From Eonycteris spelaea (lineage: Eukaryota; Chordata; Mammalia; Chiroptera; Pteropodidae): 64,000 nucleotides of DNA. The notes below the pieces were generated by a model. The model was not told where the DNA came from. It saw only the letters and a list, made by a program, of their open reading frames with translations, and searched no databases. Of this stretch, positions 35,866 through 46,990 are shown piece by piece. A program made the translations under genes and the position numbers. The first letter of the stretch is position 1, and each line of letters starts with the position of its first letter. The stretch is from the NCBI GenBank assembly GCA_003508835.1, contig PUFA01000082.1, positions 1,178,001-1,242,000 on the forward strand, given 5' to 3'.

Positions 35866-36258
35866 ATTTTATATTTTATTTTATTTATTTTATAGCAGCT
35901 TTATGGCGCTCTAACTTACATACCATAGGACACACGCTCCAAACATGTATACAGTTCAGTGGCCTTGAGGCTATCCACAGAGTTGGGCCACCCACCACTA
36001 TCACCATCCCAAAGAGTAACCCCATCCGTAGCCAGCGACCCTCATTCCCATCGCTCCTCACCCTCAGCCCTGGACGACCGGTGATCTACTTTCTGTCTCT
36101 GTATATGTTCCTATTCGGGGCGTTTCACATCCATGGCAACTCAGTGTGCACGGTCTTTGGTGTCTGGCTTCTTTCGCCGGGTTCAGGGCTCATCCACATC
36201 CCTGCCTGTACCAGGGCTGCTTTCCTTTTCGTGGCTGCATGATGTGCCATTGGATGGA
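35866..36258 (-). mobile_element. L1 (L1MA/L1MB-like) 3' end, minus strand
   Basis: The plus strand carries 'ACATACCATAGGACACACGC', 'CAGTTCAGTGGCCTTGAGG', 'CTACTTTCTGTCTCTGTATA', 'GGTGTCTGGCTTCTTTCGCC' and 'CATGATGTGCCATTGGATGG'. These are the antisense of an L1 3' UTR running up to ORF2, 5'-truncated near 36258. Confidence 0.85.
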
Positions 36259-37230
36259 TAGGTACTATAGTTAAGACTATTGATTTGCAAGACTGCTGAG
36301 GAGCTAAAGGGAAGCCTGAAACAGGGCCAGTTAGAACGCCACAAAGCCCACTGTGCTCACCAAGATTTAGCCACGTTGCTTGAATAAAGCTCCGGGTATT
36401 GTTGCAAGCTTCTGGTTAATTTCCAGGGTTCTAAAAAACTGGATTTTGACAGTTTTCGACAGTATTCTTGTTGCTGCTATGGAGGTTAGAGTTTCAGAGG
36501 TCCTTACTTACCCTACCATTCCAAAGGGCTTCTTGAAATTACTTTTAATCATAAATTTTCTTTTAAGAGTGACTTGGGAAAGGGGTCGTGAAAATGAAAT
36601 GATGTAGAGTATAAAAATAACAAATCTAATGCCTGCAGTGGGTACAGGCTCAATATTGAACACAGCAGCTCTTTTTCTGTCATCATGATGACTCTGGGAG
36701 GCAAAGCAGGGACCAGGCCACCCAGACCCTGACTCTCCAGCCCAGCGCCCGTGAGCAGGCACCACCTCGCCTCCCCCACCTCACCGCAAATGGTCTGTAG
36801 GTTCAGGACGCTCTTGGAGCCTCTTAAGCATAACAGTGCAATCTCTAGGGATCATCTCCCATACCATTTCATGGGGTGACTCATCGAATGTATAAGAAAA
36901 TGCGCAAGAAAATTTCATTCCAGTGGTCACACGCAGGTTAGTAGAGACACCAGCAGAAGACACGTCTCCTCCCTCAGCTTCCAGTTTTCACTCGGATGCA
37001 ATCAACTCCCCCAAGGAACCACTCCCGACACCCCGATTCCTCACTCCGTCCTCCCACATTCCAGGAGACGCATGGCACTTCGGGGACACATGTCCCCACC
37101 ACTAGGGACCAAGAAAGACCTGGAAAACTGCCCCGCCCGCATCTTGTTCCCTTGCACCCTCACTAAGGTCTCCATGGGGGAACCACACTGTTCTGCCTCC
37201 ATCTGGACTTAGTCTCTGTAACTTCAAGGA
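36259..37230. other. Unassigned; weak L2-like stretch at 36965-37110
   Basis: AT-rich at first. At 36965-37110 a pyrimidine-rich part ('CCCAAGGAACCACTCCCGAC') is similar in style to L2 but too decayed to assign. No gene is seen. Confidence 0.4.
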
Positions 37231-37234
37231 AGAC

Positions 37235-37445
37235 GAGGTCTGAGTCAAGCCGAGCTAGGTTCAAAGCCCACACTCACTATCTACTCAGTATGTAATTTGG
37301 ACAAGTTTCAAACCTCTCTGAGCCCTGTCCCCCTCAGCTACGAAGTGGGGATAAAATTACCTTTTTTTCTAGTTATTGTGATGAGTAGAAATCATATGAA
37401 TCAAGAGCTGGGTATGCAGTAGGTGCTCATTAATAACAGCTTTTT
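37235..37445 (+). mobile_element. MIR SINE, plus strand
   Basis: 'GAGCTAGGTTCAAAGCCCAC', 'TTCAAACCTCTCTGAGCCC', 'GAAGTGGGGATAAAATTACC' and 'GCAGTAGGTGCTCATTAATA' run through most of MIR. Confidence 0.75.
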
Positions 37446-38782
37446 TTTTATTTATTTTTTTTTTATAGCTCTGGCCAGCTGTCAGCGAAGGCTGTAGCAC
37501 TCAGGTAGAGAAGCCAGTTTTGGCTCACCTGGAAGGCCAGGTCTGGATTTTTACAGCTGGCTTCAGAAACGTGTCTTCCTTCTCATCTCTCTCGTCCTGA
37601 CTCTTCCGCAGGCACAGAAACCTTTCCCGTGTCTTCAACGATGGTGCCATGGCTCCCTCTGGGATCCATCCGTCCACGAAAAGAAGGCTGGATCCTTCAC
37701 AGCCCCTGTCTGAGTTCTAACTCCGAAAAAGACTTGGAGCGCTCGGCATTTCCATTCTGCCTGGAGTGACCTCAGCTGTGAGTTCATTCACTTGCCCGAG
37801 CTAAGAAAGGGTGGACCACTGACAAAGGACGTGTTTTCCTCCTTTTAATGAATCCCAGAACAAGAAAACGAGAGATTTGCTCACGAGGAGGAAAGTAGAG
37901 TGAACGAATGTGTGACAAAGTGTGTCCTGTGGTTAGATGCTTATCCTGGGCGGGGACACACGGAGGCTTTTTAATTAAAAATTTTGAACTGCTCCAAATC
38001 AGCTGGTTCCTCAAGTACCAGCTTATACCAAATTGCTCTTTTTCCTCCCACTACACTTTGAAAACATGGAGAGGAAGTAACAGGGAAGATTTTTCAGCCT
38101 TGTTGCTTGAATACAATGTTACATAAATACTTGGTTATTCCTTATTAAAGCTCACTGGCCCTGGCATTCTGGTTATGGGAACATAAAAAGACAGATGCGC
38201 TATCCAAAACAGGAGTCAGAAAAAACTGCACTGAATGTTAGAATTGATAAATGGCATCCTACAGGTAGGACCCCAGGAATCCAAGGTACTGTAAGTTACT
38301 TTTTAACTTGTAATTATCAACTTTTCTACATAAGCCTTGTGGGACCGCTGAAACATGTGAGGAGCCTTCTGCCTAACAGCTGGAGTAGTCTAAGACTGAA
38401 CTTGTAGAGAGGGCACAATTGTTTCTCTTTAAAATGAAACAAAACAAAAAAAAAATCATTAAAAGTTCAAATACAGGAAACAGGCCCTTTGCGGTAGTTA
38501 CACCAGCTACGGGATGCTGGGGAAGAAGTAGTTAACAGCCATCCCCCTCCGAGCTTCTGTCACCAGGCAGAACGCCTAACGTGGCCCTTAGATATTAAGT
38601 TGGGGGCCATGTTTCTGCCCCCCAGGGTAATCCGTATTCTGGAAGTTCCCCTTCCTGCCAAATAGAGAGCAGCGCACCCAATCCTAGGCCCAGGGCGAGG
38701 AGCCTCGCCAGGCGGCTCCCGCACAACCAGTGACAGACACTGCTGCTGAGCTTTCCTGGAGGGCACTGAAGACGCACTGGAG
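37446..38782. other. Unassigned non-coding DNA
   Basis: T-rich run at about 37441-37466, then mixed sequence. I recognise no repeat or gene. Confidence 0.4.
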
Positions 38783-38874
38783 GTTAGAGTAACACACATC
38801 CCTGTATGTGAAGTTAGAGTAACACACATCCCTGTTATGTGAAGTTAGAGTAACACACATCCCTGTTATGTGAA
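38783..38874. repeat. 31-bp minisatellite, three units
   Basis: The unit starts GTTAGAGTAACACACATCCC. Units are 38783-38812 (30 bp, one T missing), 38813-38843 and 38844-38874 (31 bp each). The last two are identical. Confidence 0.95.
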
Positions 38875-38950
38875 ATGTGAACGCGGAGAAAACAGAGTCT
38901 CCAAAACACAGAATAAAGATGGGCCTATGAGAAAGTATGTCTCGGCGAAA

Positions 38951-39008
38951 CGCGTGTGTGTGCCTGTGCACGGACATGTGTGCGCGCACACACACAGACA
39001 CACGCACA
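38951..39008. repeat. Alternating GT/CA tract
   Basis: GT-rich to about 38974, then a CA-rich part to 39008 around a TGCGCGCA centre. The alternating purine-pyrimidine pattern could favour Z-DNA or a hairpin. Confidence 0.7.
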
Positions 39009-39394
39009 GAGATACTTTAACCGAATGAAAACAGTCTCTTTCATAGCCCGACCTGACCAGATAATGCCTAATTGTGATCGTTCCCATTTTTAGAAAAAGT
39101 GGTTCATGAATGGAGACTTCCAGCAATAATCGTGTGAACTATTCATTGAAGGCAAATTTTAACACTACCTCAAATTTAGCTCGTCTTCAAATGACAAGGC
39201 TGGTGTATTACTGTTATTAATTGACACCTCACCAACGTTAGCGTTCAAGGATTGCTCACTCATAGAGTTAGCTTCAATATAAAGTTCGATCAGCTTCCAC
39301 TTGAAACCAATGTATTGAAATTATTAATCCCTCACAAAGAACACTTATGGAAAATAGAAATCCTCTTCATTAGGTTAATGAAGTAAAACAGATA
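39009..39394. other. Unassigned AT-rich DNA
   Basis: No repeat or gene is recognised. Confidence 0.4.
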
Positions 39395-39640
39395 CTATTA
39401 GTAATACTAGCTGACATTTATTGAGCCCCTGCCATGTACCAGGTGCTGTCATGATGGACGGTACCATCTTGGATCTTTACTAGAACTCTTTGAGATGAGT
39501 GCTGTTATTATCTCCATTTTCCTATTAGGAAACAGAGTCTCAGAGCAGTTTAGGAATTTGCCCACAGTCACCCAGCTGGTAAGAAGCTGAGTTGGGATTT
39601 TAACCCACAAAGCCTGAATCTACAACTGGAATTCGAAGCA
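39395..39640 (-). mobile_element. MIR SINE, minus strand
   Basis: 'TAGCTGACATTTATTGAGCC', 'CATGTACCAGGTGCTGTCAT', 'AGGAAACAGAGTCTCAGAGC' and 'CACCCAGCTGGTAAGAAGC' read through the antisense MIR almost end to end. Confidence 0.85.
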
Positions 39641-40525
39641 CATAAAATCAAATAAGAGTTGTGTTCCTTATATCGTTAAACCCAACTTATTTTATTTCAA
39701 CAAAGCAACATCATTCATCATATTAAATTAATATTATTAGTCTGAATTTTATTGGTTTCGTCATTTTGTTTTTATCTAATTTGTAAATTTATCTTGGTTT
39801 TATAATAGAGCTGCCAGTATAAAGCTCTGAACCTAGTTTTAGTTTGTTCATATTTAAGTAACACAAAAAATAATTTAGGTTGACATCGTAGATATGTAAG
39901 AAATTTTTTAAAAAGGGTCCATCCTTTACTTATGTATTACAAAGCCCAATATGAATATAAGAACACCCCTCACTCAATACAGCTTTGTCAATGTGAAACC
40001 TTGAGCGTTAAAGAATATTTGACCAATAGTTCATAAAGTCTCTGTTTTCTTGTTTTTGTTTTCACAGCTTTTTTTCCTGAGAGTTTAAGGAACAGTATGG
40101 AAAATTTTCAACCAATTAAGATATTCCATTATATCATCAACACCCGAAGAGTCGGGAGGAGTTATTAAAATCACATTAACAATGGCCTGGCATTCAGTGG
40201 TATTTTTCCTCTCAATATTGCAAACTGCTTCAGATACATTATCGCACCAATCTTTTCATATCCTGAGGAAGCAGGCAGTGGGAAGTCTCTTTGTCACAAC
40301 CTCACGAAGAGAGAGTCCAAAGCACAGAGAGGTTAAATAAAACTCACAAGCGGATTCATGTCAAGCAGTGAATTTACACACTCAATTACCTTGAGAGCCT
40401 AATGAGATTTCACGTCTCCCAGGGACCCCCCCTTATTGATTCTGAGGAGCCGTCAGGCGAAGAGGTCTCTGCTGCTTGTGTGTCTGCCGTTCTGATTAGT
40501 GGGGTTGAGCGTTCAGGGCCATGGT
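39641..40525. other. Unassigned AT-rich DNA; decayed MIR trace at 40200-40360
   Basis: Mainly AT-rich and repeat-poor at 39650-40170. 'AAAGCACAGAGAGGTTAAAT' near 40319 suggests a decayed antisense MIR. No gene is seen. Confidence 0.4.
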
Positions 40526-40529
40526 CAAG

Positions 40530-40725
40530 GGGTGCGGCCAGAGTCTGGTTTGACCCTTAGTTCTATCACTTACCGGCTCTGAGAACTTGGGAAATGACTT
40601 AACTTTTGTGGGCCTCGGTTTTCTCATTTACCAAACGGGAATGATTGTAGTCCCGACCTCAGGCAGTGGTTGCGATAATGAAATACGATTGTATATGCAA
40701 AGGGCCTGCCACTGGTCTCGTGCAG
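40530..40725 (+). mobile_element. MIR SINE, plus strand
   Basis: 'CCAGAGTCTGGTTTGACCC', 'CACTTACCGGCTCTGAGAAC', 'CTTGGGAAATGACTTAAC' and 'CGGTTTTCTCATTTACCAAA' follow MIR. Confidence 0.8.
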
Positions 40726-43114
40726 GACGTAGGCCGAAGAACTGGGAGCAGTTACCATCGGCGGTGGCGATTTTGCTAACGTGTATTTCTCTTCTTCACA
40801 GCCAGCTTTGGGCATGGAGACCCTCGCCCTCTGCCCACCACAGAGACCTGGGGATACAGCAGCCTGTGAATGGAGTGTTGTTTAGGACGCTTTTCGAGTC
40901 AGCTCGGTTCGGTGGATTTAATCTCATCGCGCAAGAAGTTCAGAGCCGAGCCGTTTCCGGTTCGATTCAGGATCTCTGCACCCTCGAGGCTCCCAGGAAA
41001 TGAGGGTTCCTCAGTCTGCCATACTCAGGGGGTCAGTGTTGCCCTCTGGGTCCTTCCCTTCACAAGATGGTTGCCACATCCCGAGATTACAAATGACTGT
41101 GACGAAGTCCAGAAGAGGAAGCGGTGCCGTCCGTTTCTTCTTTCTCTACTTTTTAAGAAACAAAGAAACCTTCCCCAGAAGCTTCCAGATTTTCCCCACA
41201 TGTCTTGCTAGCCAGAACTGGTCATATATGTTCTCTTTCCACCAGTCACCAGGACCACCGTAATGGGCCCAGAGCCAACAAGATCCTGCTGCCAGGGCCG
41301 GCACTGGGACGCACAAGAGGACAGAGACCTGGACGTGATCGGTTCTGTTAGCAGTGAAGAAGTCGGAGGCCGTCAGGTGGGCTACTGACTGTGTCTGCAT
41401 TCGTCGAGTTCACTCGAGCGATGCTTTCCGGAAAGCGGGTCTGTACGTAGATTACATGGCACGGAATGGGCAGGCAAGTACGTGGGAAAGGTAGACATGA
41501 ACGCGGCGTGCCTGGGGCCCTGGTTTCTGTAACAAAATCTCTGAATGCGAGCTTCCCGCATACCTGCCACCGCTACCGGCACCTCGGGGCAGTCGAATGT
41601 GGTAGCCAGAAGAGAGAGCAGGGGAAGAGGGCTCTGCGGCCACCCAGGAAGGCAGACACATTGCAAGGGACGTGTCTTAAAGGCACGACCCTCGATGGAT
41701 CGAAACTCGGGACCACAGAACTGGGAAAACCAGAGACATGAATGACGGGATTACTTCCCCATCTCCCCACGGGACTCTGACCGCCTCACTTTTGCCTTAA
41801 TGTTCAACGCTCCCCCTCCCCTGGTCTGACCATTCTCCAGTTACAACTTCCGTTACAACTTCGAGAAACTGTTTCAGGAGGCCCAGGCGTTTCCAGAAAG
41901 AGAAACAACCTCAGGGAAAGGAAACACTGCCCAGGACCTGACCCTCCTGAACCGAGGAGATCCTGCTGATCTCATGGGGCAGGTGGGGTCCAGGAAAAAC
42001 AAACTAACTGTCCTGCATCGGTGGCTGCCCTTCTGGAAGCAAGGTCAACAGATTCGTTTTCCTTATAATGTTCTTCTAATCCCAATTCAGAGGACTAGAA
42101 TTTTGGCTAACAGTAAACTGCTAGGAGTTGAACTTATTCCGGCAGGGTCATTATTACCCAGGGGCCGACCAGGTGCCCTGAAGGGGTCTCTCCACTGTCA
42201 TGGAGAGACTCCACAAGCCTTCCCTCAACTGCATACTGACGGGAGGGCTCCTGGAATTGAGATTGGTTTTCCACAAGACCATAAATTGTCCACATAGCCT
42301 GCTCTTCAAATTTGGAGTACAGTGTAATTGCAACTCTATTTTGCTTTCATTCAATCACCAAAGACCCCCAATAGGATGCAGAAAGGTCTCTGATCTGCCT
42401 AAAACCAAAGAACGGCTTGGTCCGCTATCAACGTTTCTAGACACAGTGTCCAAAATGGCGGTTATCTCCCCGAGATTCATTCTACCCCAAAAGACTCATC
42501 CAAACCACTCATGATAACCCACATCCACTGGCCAGTGGGTGGTTTAGTAATAGAAAGGAAAGAGACATGCGGCCCAGCTTTGGCCACCCAGACTTTGCAA
42601 AGCGAACCGAGGAACTGTGCTTTTTTCTCCTGAAAAAGAGCATTTCACAATCTCCAGGGAGAAATGCCCTTGGCTGTCTCCCTTCCTACTGGCTTCTCAG
42701 GGTGCAGTGTTGTTGAGTGGCAGTCACTGCTTCGTTCCTCGTAGGGAAGAGGAGGCACCTGAGATGGAGACCAGCTCGGAATTTATGGACGTGTTTCTTT
42801 AATGCGTGCAGCAATAGAGACTGGCATAAGTTTTGGGTTTGCTTTTGCTTTTTTCTCTCAAAGACTAAACGGGGGGAAAAAAAAGGACGCTTTTCCACTA
42901 TTCAATTTAACTTACTCAAATAGATTACAGTGTGTGGCAGTGTTACTGTGATTTAAGCTTGAATGTGAGGGATTTAAAAGTCATTGCTTGAAAAAATGTC
43001 TTTTTGCATCTTAAAAAAAGAAACACCGCTTCAAAACGATCTCGGTTTTCCATTCCTACAAAGAAGCAAAGCTAAATGCTTTTAATACTAACCATATTCT
43101 TTCGTAATTTCTAG
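40726..43114. other. Unassigned non-coding DNA
   Basis: CpG-bearing, mixed-composition sequence without a repeat I can name; AT-rich after 42.8 kb. Frames of up to 138 codons show no domain. A decayed LTR may be hidden at 41.8-42.6 kb, but I cannot support one. Confidence 0.4.
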
Positions 43115-43257
43115 GATCATGGTGGCCAAGACAGAAATTGAAAATTACCCACAAGATGCCTCTCCAGGAATCGCTTCTGTGCACCTCTGCTTTGATCTGC
43201 TCAGATATTGCTGGCAAGGCAGGGTAGAAGCTCAGGTGCTGCGGAAAGATAATGCTG
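43115..43257 (+). other. Candidate exon (splice-site pattern only)
   Basis: A T-rich tract ending TTTCTAG (43108-43114) looks like a splice acceptor, and GTGAGT at 43258 looks like a donor. Between them are 143 bp (not a multiple of three) with an ATG at 43119 and one frame open throughout. The translation resembles no family I know. It could be an exon of an untranslated or rapidly evolving transcript, or chance. Confidence 0.2.
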
Positions 43258-43649
43258 GTGAGTCATATTCATGGGACTCTTTTCCTGCGAACCCAGACTT
43301 CCGTTTCAAGTGTGACCTTCGAGATGAGACACAGCATCAGCTGACTGACAAGACAGTTGTCAACAGTCACATCTGATGACGTCAAGTGTCGGGCTCCAGC
43401 AAAATGTTTTATTTCGGTAATGCCGTCCTCTCTGGTGTGGTTGAAAGGGTTAAATTGGAAAACATACGTCACAGTGCTCTGTAATTTGCAAGCTCTCTGT
43501 AAATGAGTTTCCCTTTGCCCTTCATTGTGAACCACCTCAGGCACAATAACTCCGAAGTCATTGTAGGCACTGAATTCCTCCGATGTTCAGTCTTGGTTTA
43601 CACTCTCCCTGATCAGAGTTTCTAGCTCCTTGAACGGGAACATCACCCT
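43258..43649. other. Unassigned, repeat-poor DNA
   Basis: No repeat or gene is recognised; moderately AT-rich. Confidence 0.4.
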
Positions 43650-43689
43650 GATACAGAAACCACTTCTGTATCCCTGTAGAGGGATACAG
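43650..43689. repeat. Alternating inverted repeats
   Basis: GATACAG (43650-43656), CTGTATC (43666-43672) and GATACAG (43683-43689) alternate. The middle copy can pair with either neighbour: GATACAGAA with TTCTGTATC on the left, or CTGTATCCCT with AGGGATACAG on the right. Confidence 0.9.
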
Positions 43690-43724
43690 CACCACGGCAA
43701 GGAAATGCTCATTGAAAATTGGGG

Positions 43725-43743
43725 CTGGTCCCTAGGGGGCAAC
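43725..43743 (+). promoter_or_regulatory. CTCF-like binding motif (first of a pair)
   Basis: CTGGTCCCTAGGGGGCAAC resembles the CCACTAGGGGGCA form of the CTCF core. Confidence 0.4.
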
Positions 43744-43771
43744 ATGGTCAAACACATTGGGAAGATCTGGC

Positions 43772-43796
43772 GGCCGCCAGCAGAGGGTGATGGCAG
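43772..43796 (+). promoter_or_regulatory. CTCF-like binding motif (second of a pair)
   Basis: GCCGCCAGCAGAGGGTGATG matches the CCAGCAGAGGG core with flanking GGC. It is in the same orientation as the match at 43725. An octamer-like ATGCAAAT lies at about 43839. Confidence 0.45.
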
Positions 43797-44434
43797 TAGG
43801 AAGTGGAGCATTTTAGGAATGAAGGAAATGGGGCTGATATGCAAATGAGGCCAGGCTCCAAGCCCCGAAGCTATTGGGAGGGGCCGGATAATCCGGAGGG
43901 TTTTGACAGCCCCTCCCTCAGATTTTAGCTGTCAGGCTTGTCTGTCCCATCACCTGACACATTCCTGCACGAAACCTTGGAACAGCAAGCCATCTTTTGC
44001 GACCCAACCCCCAGCACACTCTCACACTCACAGCCCGGCCCCTGCCCCAAGAGAGGGCAGCTGAAAATATCTACATCAGGATTATTGCCACTTCTCTTGT
44101 AAAAATCCTGAAGATTATAAGATAATAAGTAACAGACAATGAAGGGAGCCCAGAAAAGTGACCGGGGACGCACCACAGAGAAGCAGCTTAAGCACCTGAA
44201 ACTATTTGGTCATTGTAATTCGATTGTTACCATGCTTACCACGTAGTACCCATGTGCCCAGGGCTTGACAGCCACTGTCCTCACTTGAGCTTTGCGCTCA
44301 CATATGAATAGCCACTCTGAGGAGTGCCGAGCCCACGCCACACGAGGTAGAAGAGGCAGCGCCAGGATGCACACACGGCTCCATGCCCTGGGCCACCACC
44401 TCGCTCTGTTACCACCGAACGTAGTCATTCATGT
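43797..44434. other. Unassigned non-coding DNA
   Basis: No repeat or gene is recognised. Confidence 0.4.
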
Positions 44435-45890
44435 AACAAGGGTTTATTGACGACTTACTTCCTGCTTACGTACCAGGGGCCCTGCGCACTCCTTGTTGCC
44501 AGGGATACAGAGATAAAAGACACCACGGCCCCCTCCTTCAAAAGCTCGTTTTCCGAAGAAGCATGGGGACGAATAAACAGATGATTATAGTTTAGGATGC
44601 CGGGGCCATGACAGAGAAGTCACCAACTGCAGACGGGGAGGGGCAGCCAACACCTGCAGTGGGAGGTGACAAGAGCATTAAAGCCTGTGGGTGGCTTTAA
44701 TGGCATTCGTCAGCGCACGTCCGCATGCCATGATAACGTTCGATGACTACAGATGCGAACGGTGCCCCTCCCTTGTTTCGCAATGCCCACTGCACAGCCA
44801 CACTGGCTCACCTGCATCAGGACAAGGTTCGAAGGATGACTAGGAGAAGTGGGCGATCGGAGGAGAAAATGGGGGTGAGGGCGGTGTGGGAGGCTGGAAG
44901 GGTTGCAGGCAAGGAAAAGGTGGGGAAGTCTGAGAAAGCTCGCTGGGCCCCAACTGGAATAGTGGCAAGAAGACTAAGGTAGTCATGGGCCACGTCACGT
45001 GGAAGGCCTTTTATATCATGCCGAGGAGCCATAGACTTTATTCTGAAGAGGACGAAGGTGTTTGGGAGAATTGTACACAGGGAAATAGTAATATCATAAC
45101 TGGGATTTCAGAAGTAACATCATGCCGGCGTGATGGAGAAGGGACTAGGGGCAGTAAGTCTCTGAATGGCAGGACCAGTGAGGGGCTTCCTGCATGATCC
45201 GGGAGGAAAATGACAAGGACTTGAGAGGACAGTCATGGTGAGGGTGGAAGAAGAGGATGGGTTCTGGACTTTTTTAGGAAGTGGAAGAGGTCAGATTTAC
45301 TGACCAAATGATTATGAATAAGTATTGTGGAAGAGGCGGCGTCAAGGATGGCTCCAAGGTTCTGGCTTAGGTCACTGGGCAGATGGTGACACCAGTTCCT
45401 CTGAATAAGCTCCTTGAGGACGGGGACTGTGGCTTATCCAGTGCTGCGTTTTCAGCACACGGTGCTTAGTAGGTGCTCAAGAAATGTTTATGGAATGAAT
45501 GATGGCGTGAATGCCAGGTTGAAGAACAAAAAAAAAACAAGCCGGGAGTGGAATGATGGTACCTGTGGAGTATGAGATGTTTGAGATGGCCAAATGAAGG
45601 TACGCTGCAGGCAGTTATGTAGGTGAAACTGGTCTCAAAAGAGAGATCGGGGCCAAAGGCACAGATGGGGGAGATGTCCGCATTCACATTCAGAGGAAGG
45701 AGCGTGGAAGACCAAAATCATGGTCAGATCCTGGGAGGCATTGACAGTCTAAGGGCCAGCAGAGGAACAGGCGCCCACAGAAGAGGTTTAAAAAGAATGG
45801 CAAGAAAGGATGGTGCTGGACAGTTTCAAGGAGGTGCCACAGGCCCCTGGAAGGCCAAGTAGAATAAGGACTCAGTTTTTCACCCGTTGA
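44435..45890 (+). repeat. Ancient mammalian interspersed repeat, unnamed family (longest copy)
   Basis: It opens with 'AAGGGTTTATTGACGACTTA' and 'GCCAGGGATACAGAGATAAA', then 'CCTTTTATATCATGCCGAGG', 'GGCGTCAAGGATGGCTCCAA' and 'GGTTCTGGCTTAGGTCACTG'. It ends with 'CGTTGAATTTAGCAACCAAG'. These occur in fixed order in a long purine-rich dispersed repeat that I cannot name. An L2 terminus is inserted at 45395-45510. No usable coding frame survives. Confidence 0.55.
45395..45510 (+). mobile_element. L2 LINE 3' terminus, nested
   Basis: 'CTCCTTGAGGACGGGGACTG', 'CACGGTGCTTAGTAGGTGC' and 'GAAATGTTTATGGAATGAAT' form a clear L2 end. It interrupts the older repeat at 44435-45890. Confidence 0.85.
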
Positions 45891-46952
45891 ATTTAGCAAC
45901 CAAGAGAACAGAGTCATGTGGACCCGCCCAGTACGCACACTGAGATCCTGCAGACTGCTGGCGGAGCAGGGCAAAGCCGAGCTGACCTGAGGGAGGGTGA
46001 GGCCTGAGAGACACACCGGGCAGTGACGAGTGAGAGCTGGACCGGACAGGCTCAAGAGAACCGATTGTTAAGCTTTCGGGAATTTTGTAAGTTGCCATTA
46101 AACACGGCCATTACGAAAAATTCAATGTTATAAATTTACGAATTGAATAAACTGTACTAAAAACGAAAGGAATAAACCCCTAAGACTCGTCGCTTGAATT
46201 ATTGGCGTTTTCTGTGCCGTCAAGGTTATTCGCATTTACTCTGCGTGGCGCGGGTCCTGCGGAACCGTGAGCTGCTGTACAGCTCTCCCCAGCTCCACGT
46301 TCAGTGACGTCTGGGACGCAGGTGGCCGTAGTGGGAGCACGTCCTTACACCCTCACACGGGGCAGCGTGGCTCAGGGCCTTCCTCTGGAGAGCCCAGTGC
46401 TACCATTTGCCAGCACGCCACGGACAGCAGACCCGTGAGGCTGGTGTGGCGGAGGGGCTGACTTGGAGGATTCAGACAAGGATAGTTCTTAGCTTCGGGG
46501 GATGCCGGTGTCAATGGTCTGGAGCGCTCTGGCCGGGTTAATGCAGCGACCAGCCAACAAGGGTACAGGATTTGTGGGCAGGGAGGAAGTAGGTGGCAGG
46601 AACTGAGATATCAGTTGCCTGGCCTGACACTCGGGGCTCGCTTTCAGGATCAGAAGAAAGCCAGGACTGGTCCCTCCCACGGTGCTTGTGTTAGGGCAAG
46701 GACCGCAGCAGACTGGCCCCAGGCCCACTCCCGTATGGGGAGGGGTTTCAGTTCTTGTCACCTCTGGCCTGGCTGACAGGAGCCTGCAGGCAGCTGTGGT
46801 GAGCCAGGCTGGCGGAAGGCAGGGACTGGCAGCCAAGCAACGGGAAGTGAGATTTATTTATTTAAAAAAGGAAAAAAATAAAAATAACAATAATTTTGAA
46901 AAATTCTGATGTAATGGGTGGCATGAGTCACTAGTTACAGTTGATGGTTGCC

Positions 46953-46990
46953 GGGGGGTGGGGGTGGGGTGTTGGGGAAGGGGGGGAAGG
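46953..46990 (+). repeat. G-rich tract, strong G-quadruplex pattern
   Basis: Successive runs of 6, 5, 4, 4 and 7 or more G are separated by one to four bases. Confidence 0.8.

Noticed and set aside
38783..38874. A CRISPR-like array
   Set aside because: The units are head-to-tail without unique spacers, and the window is mammalian; it is a minisatellite.
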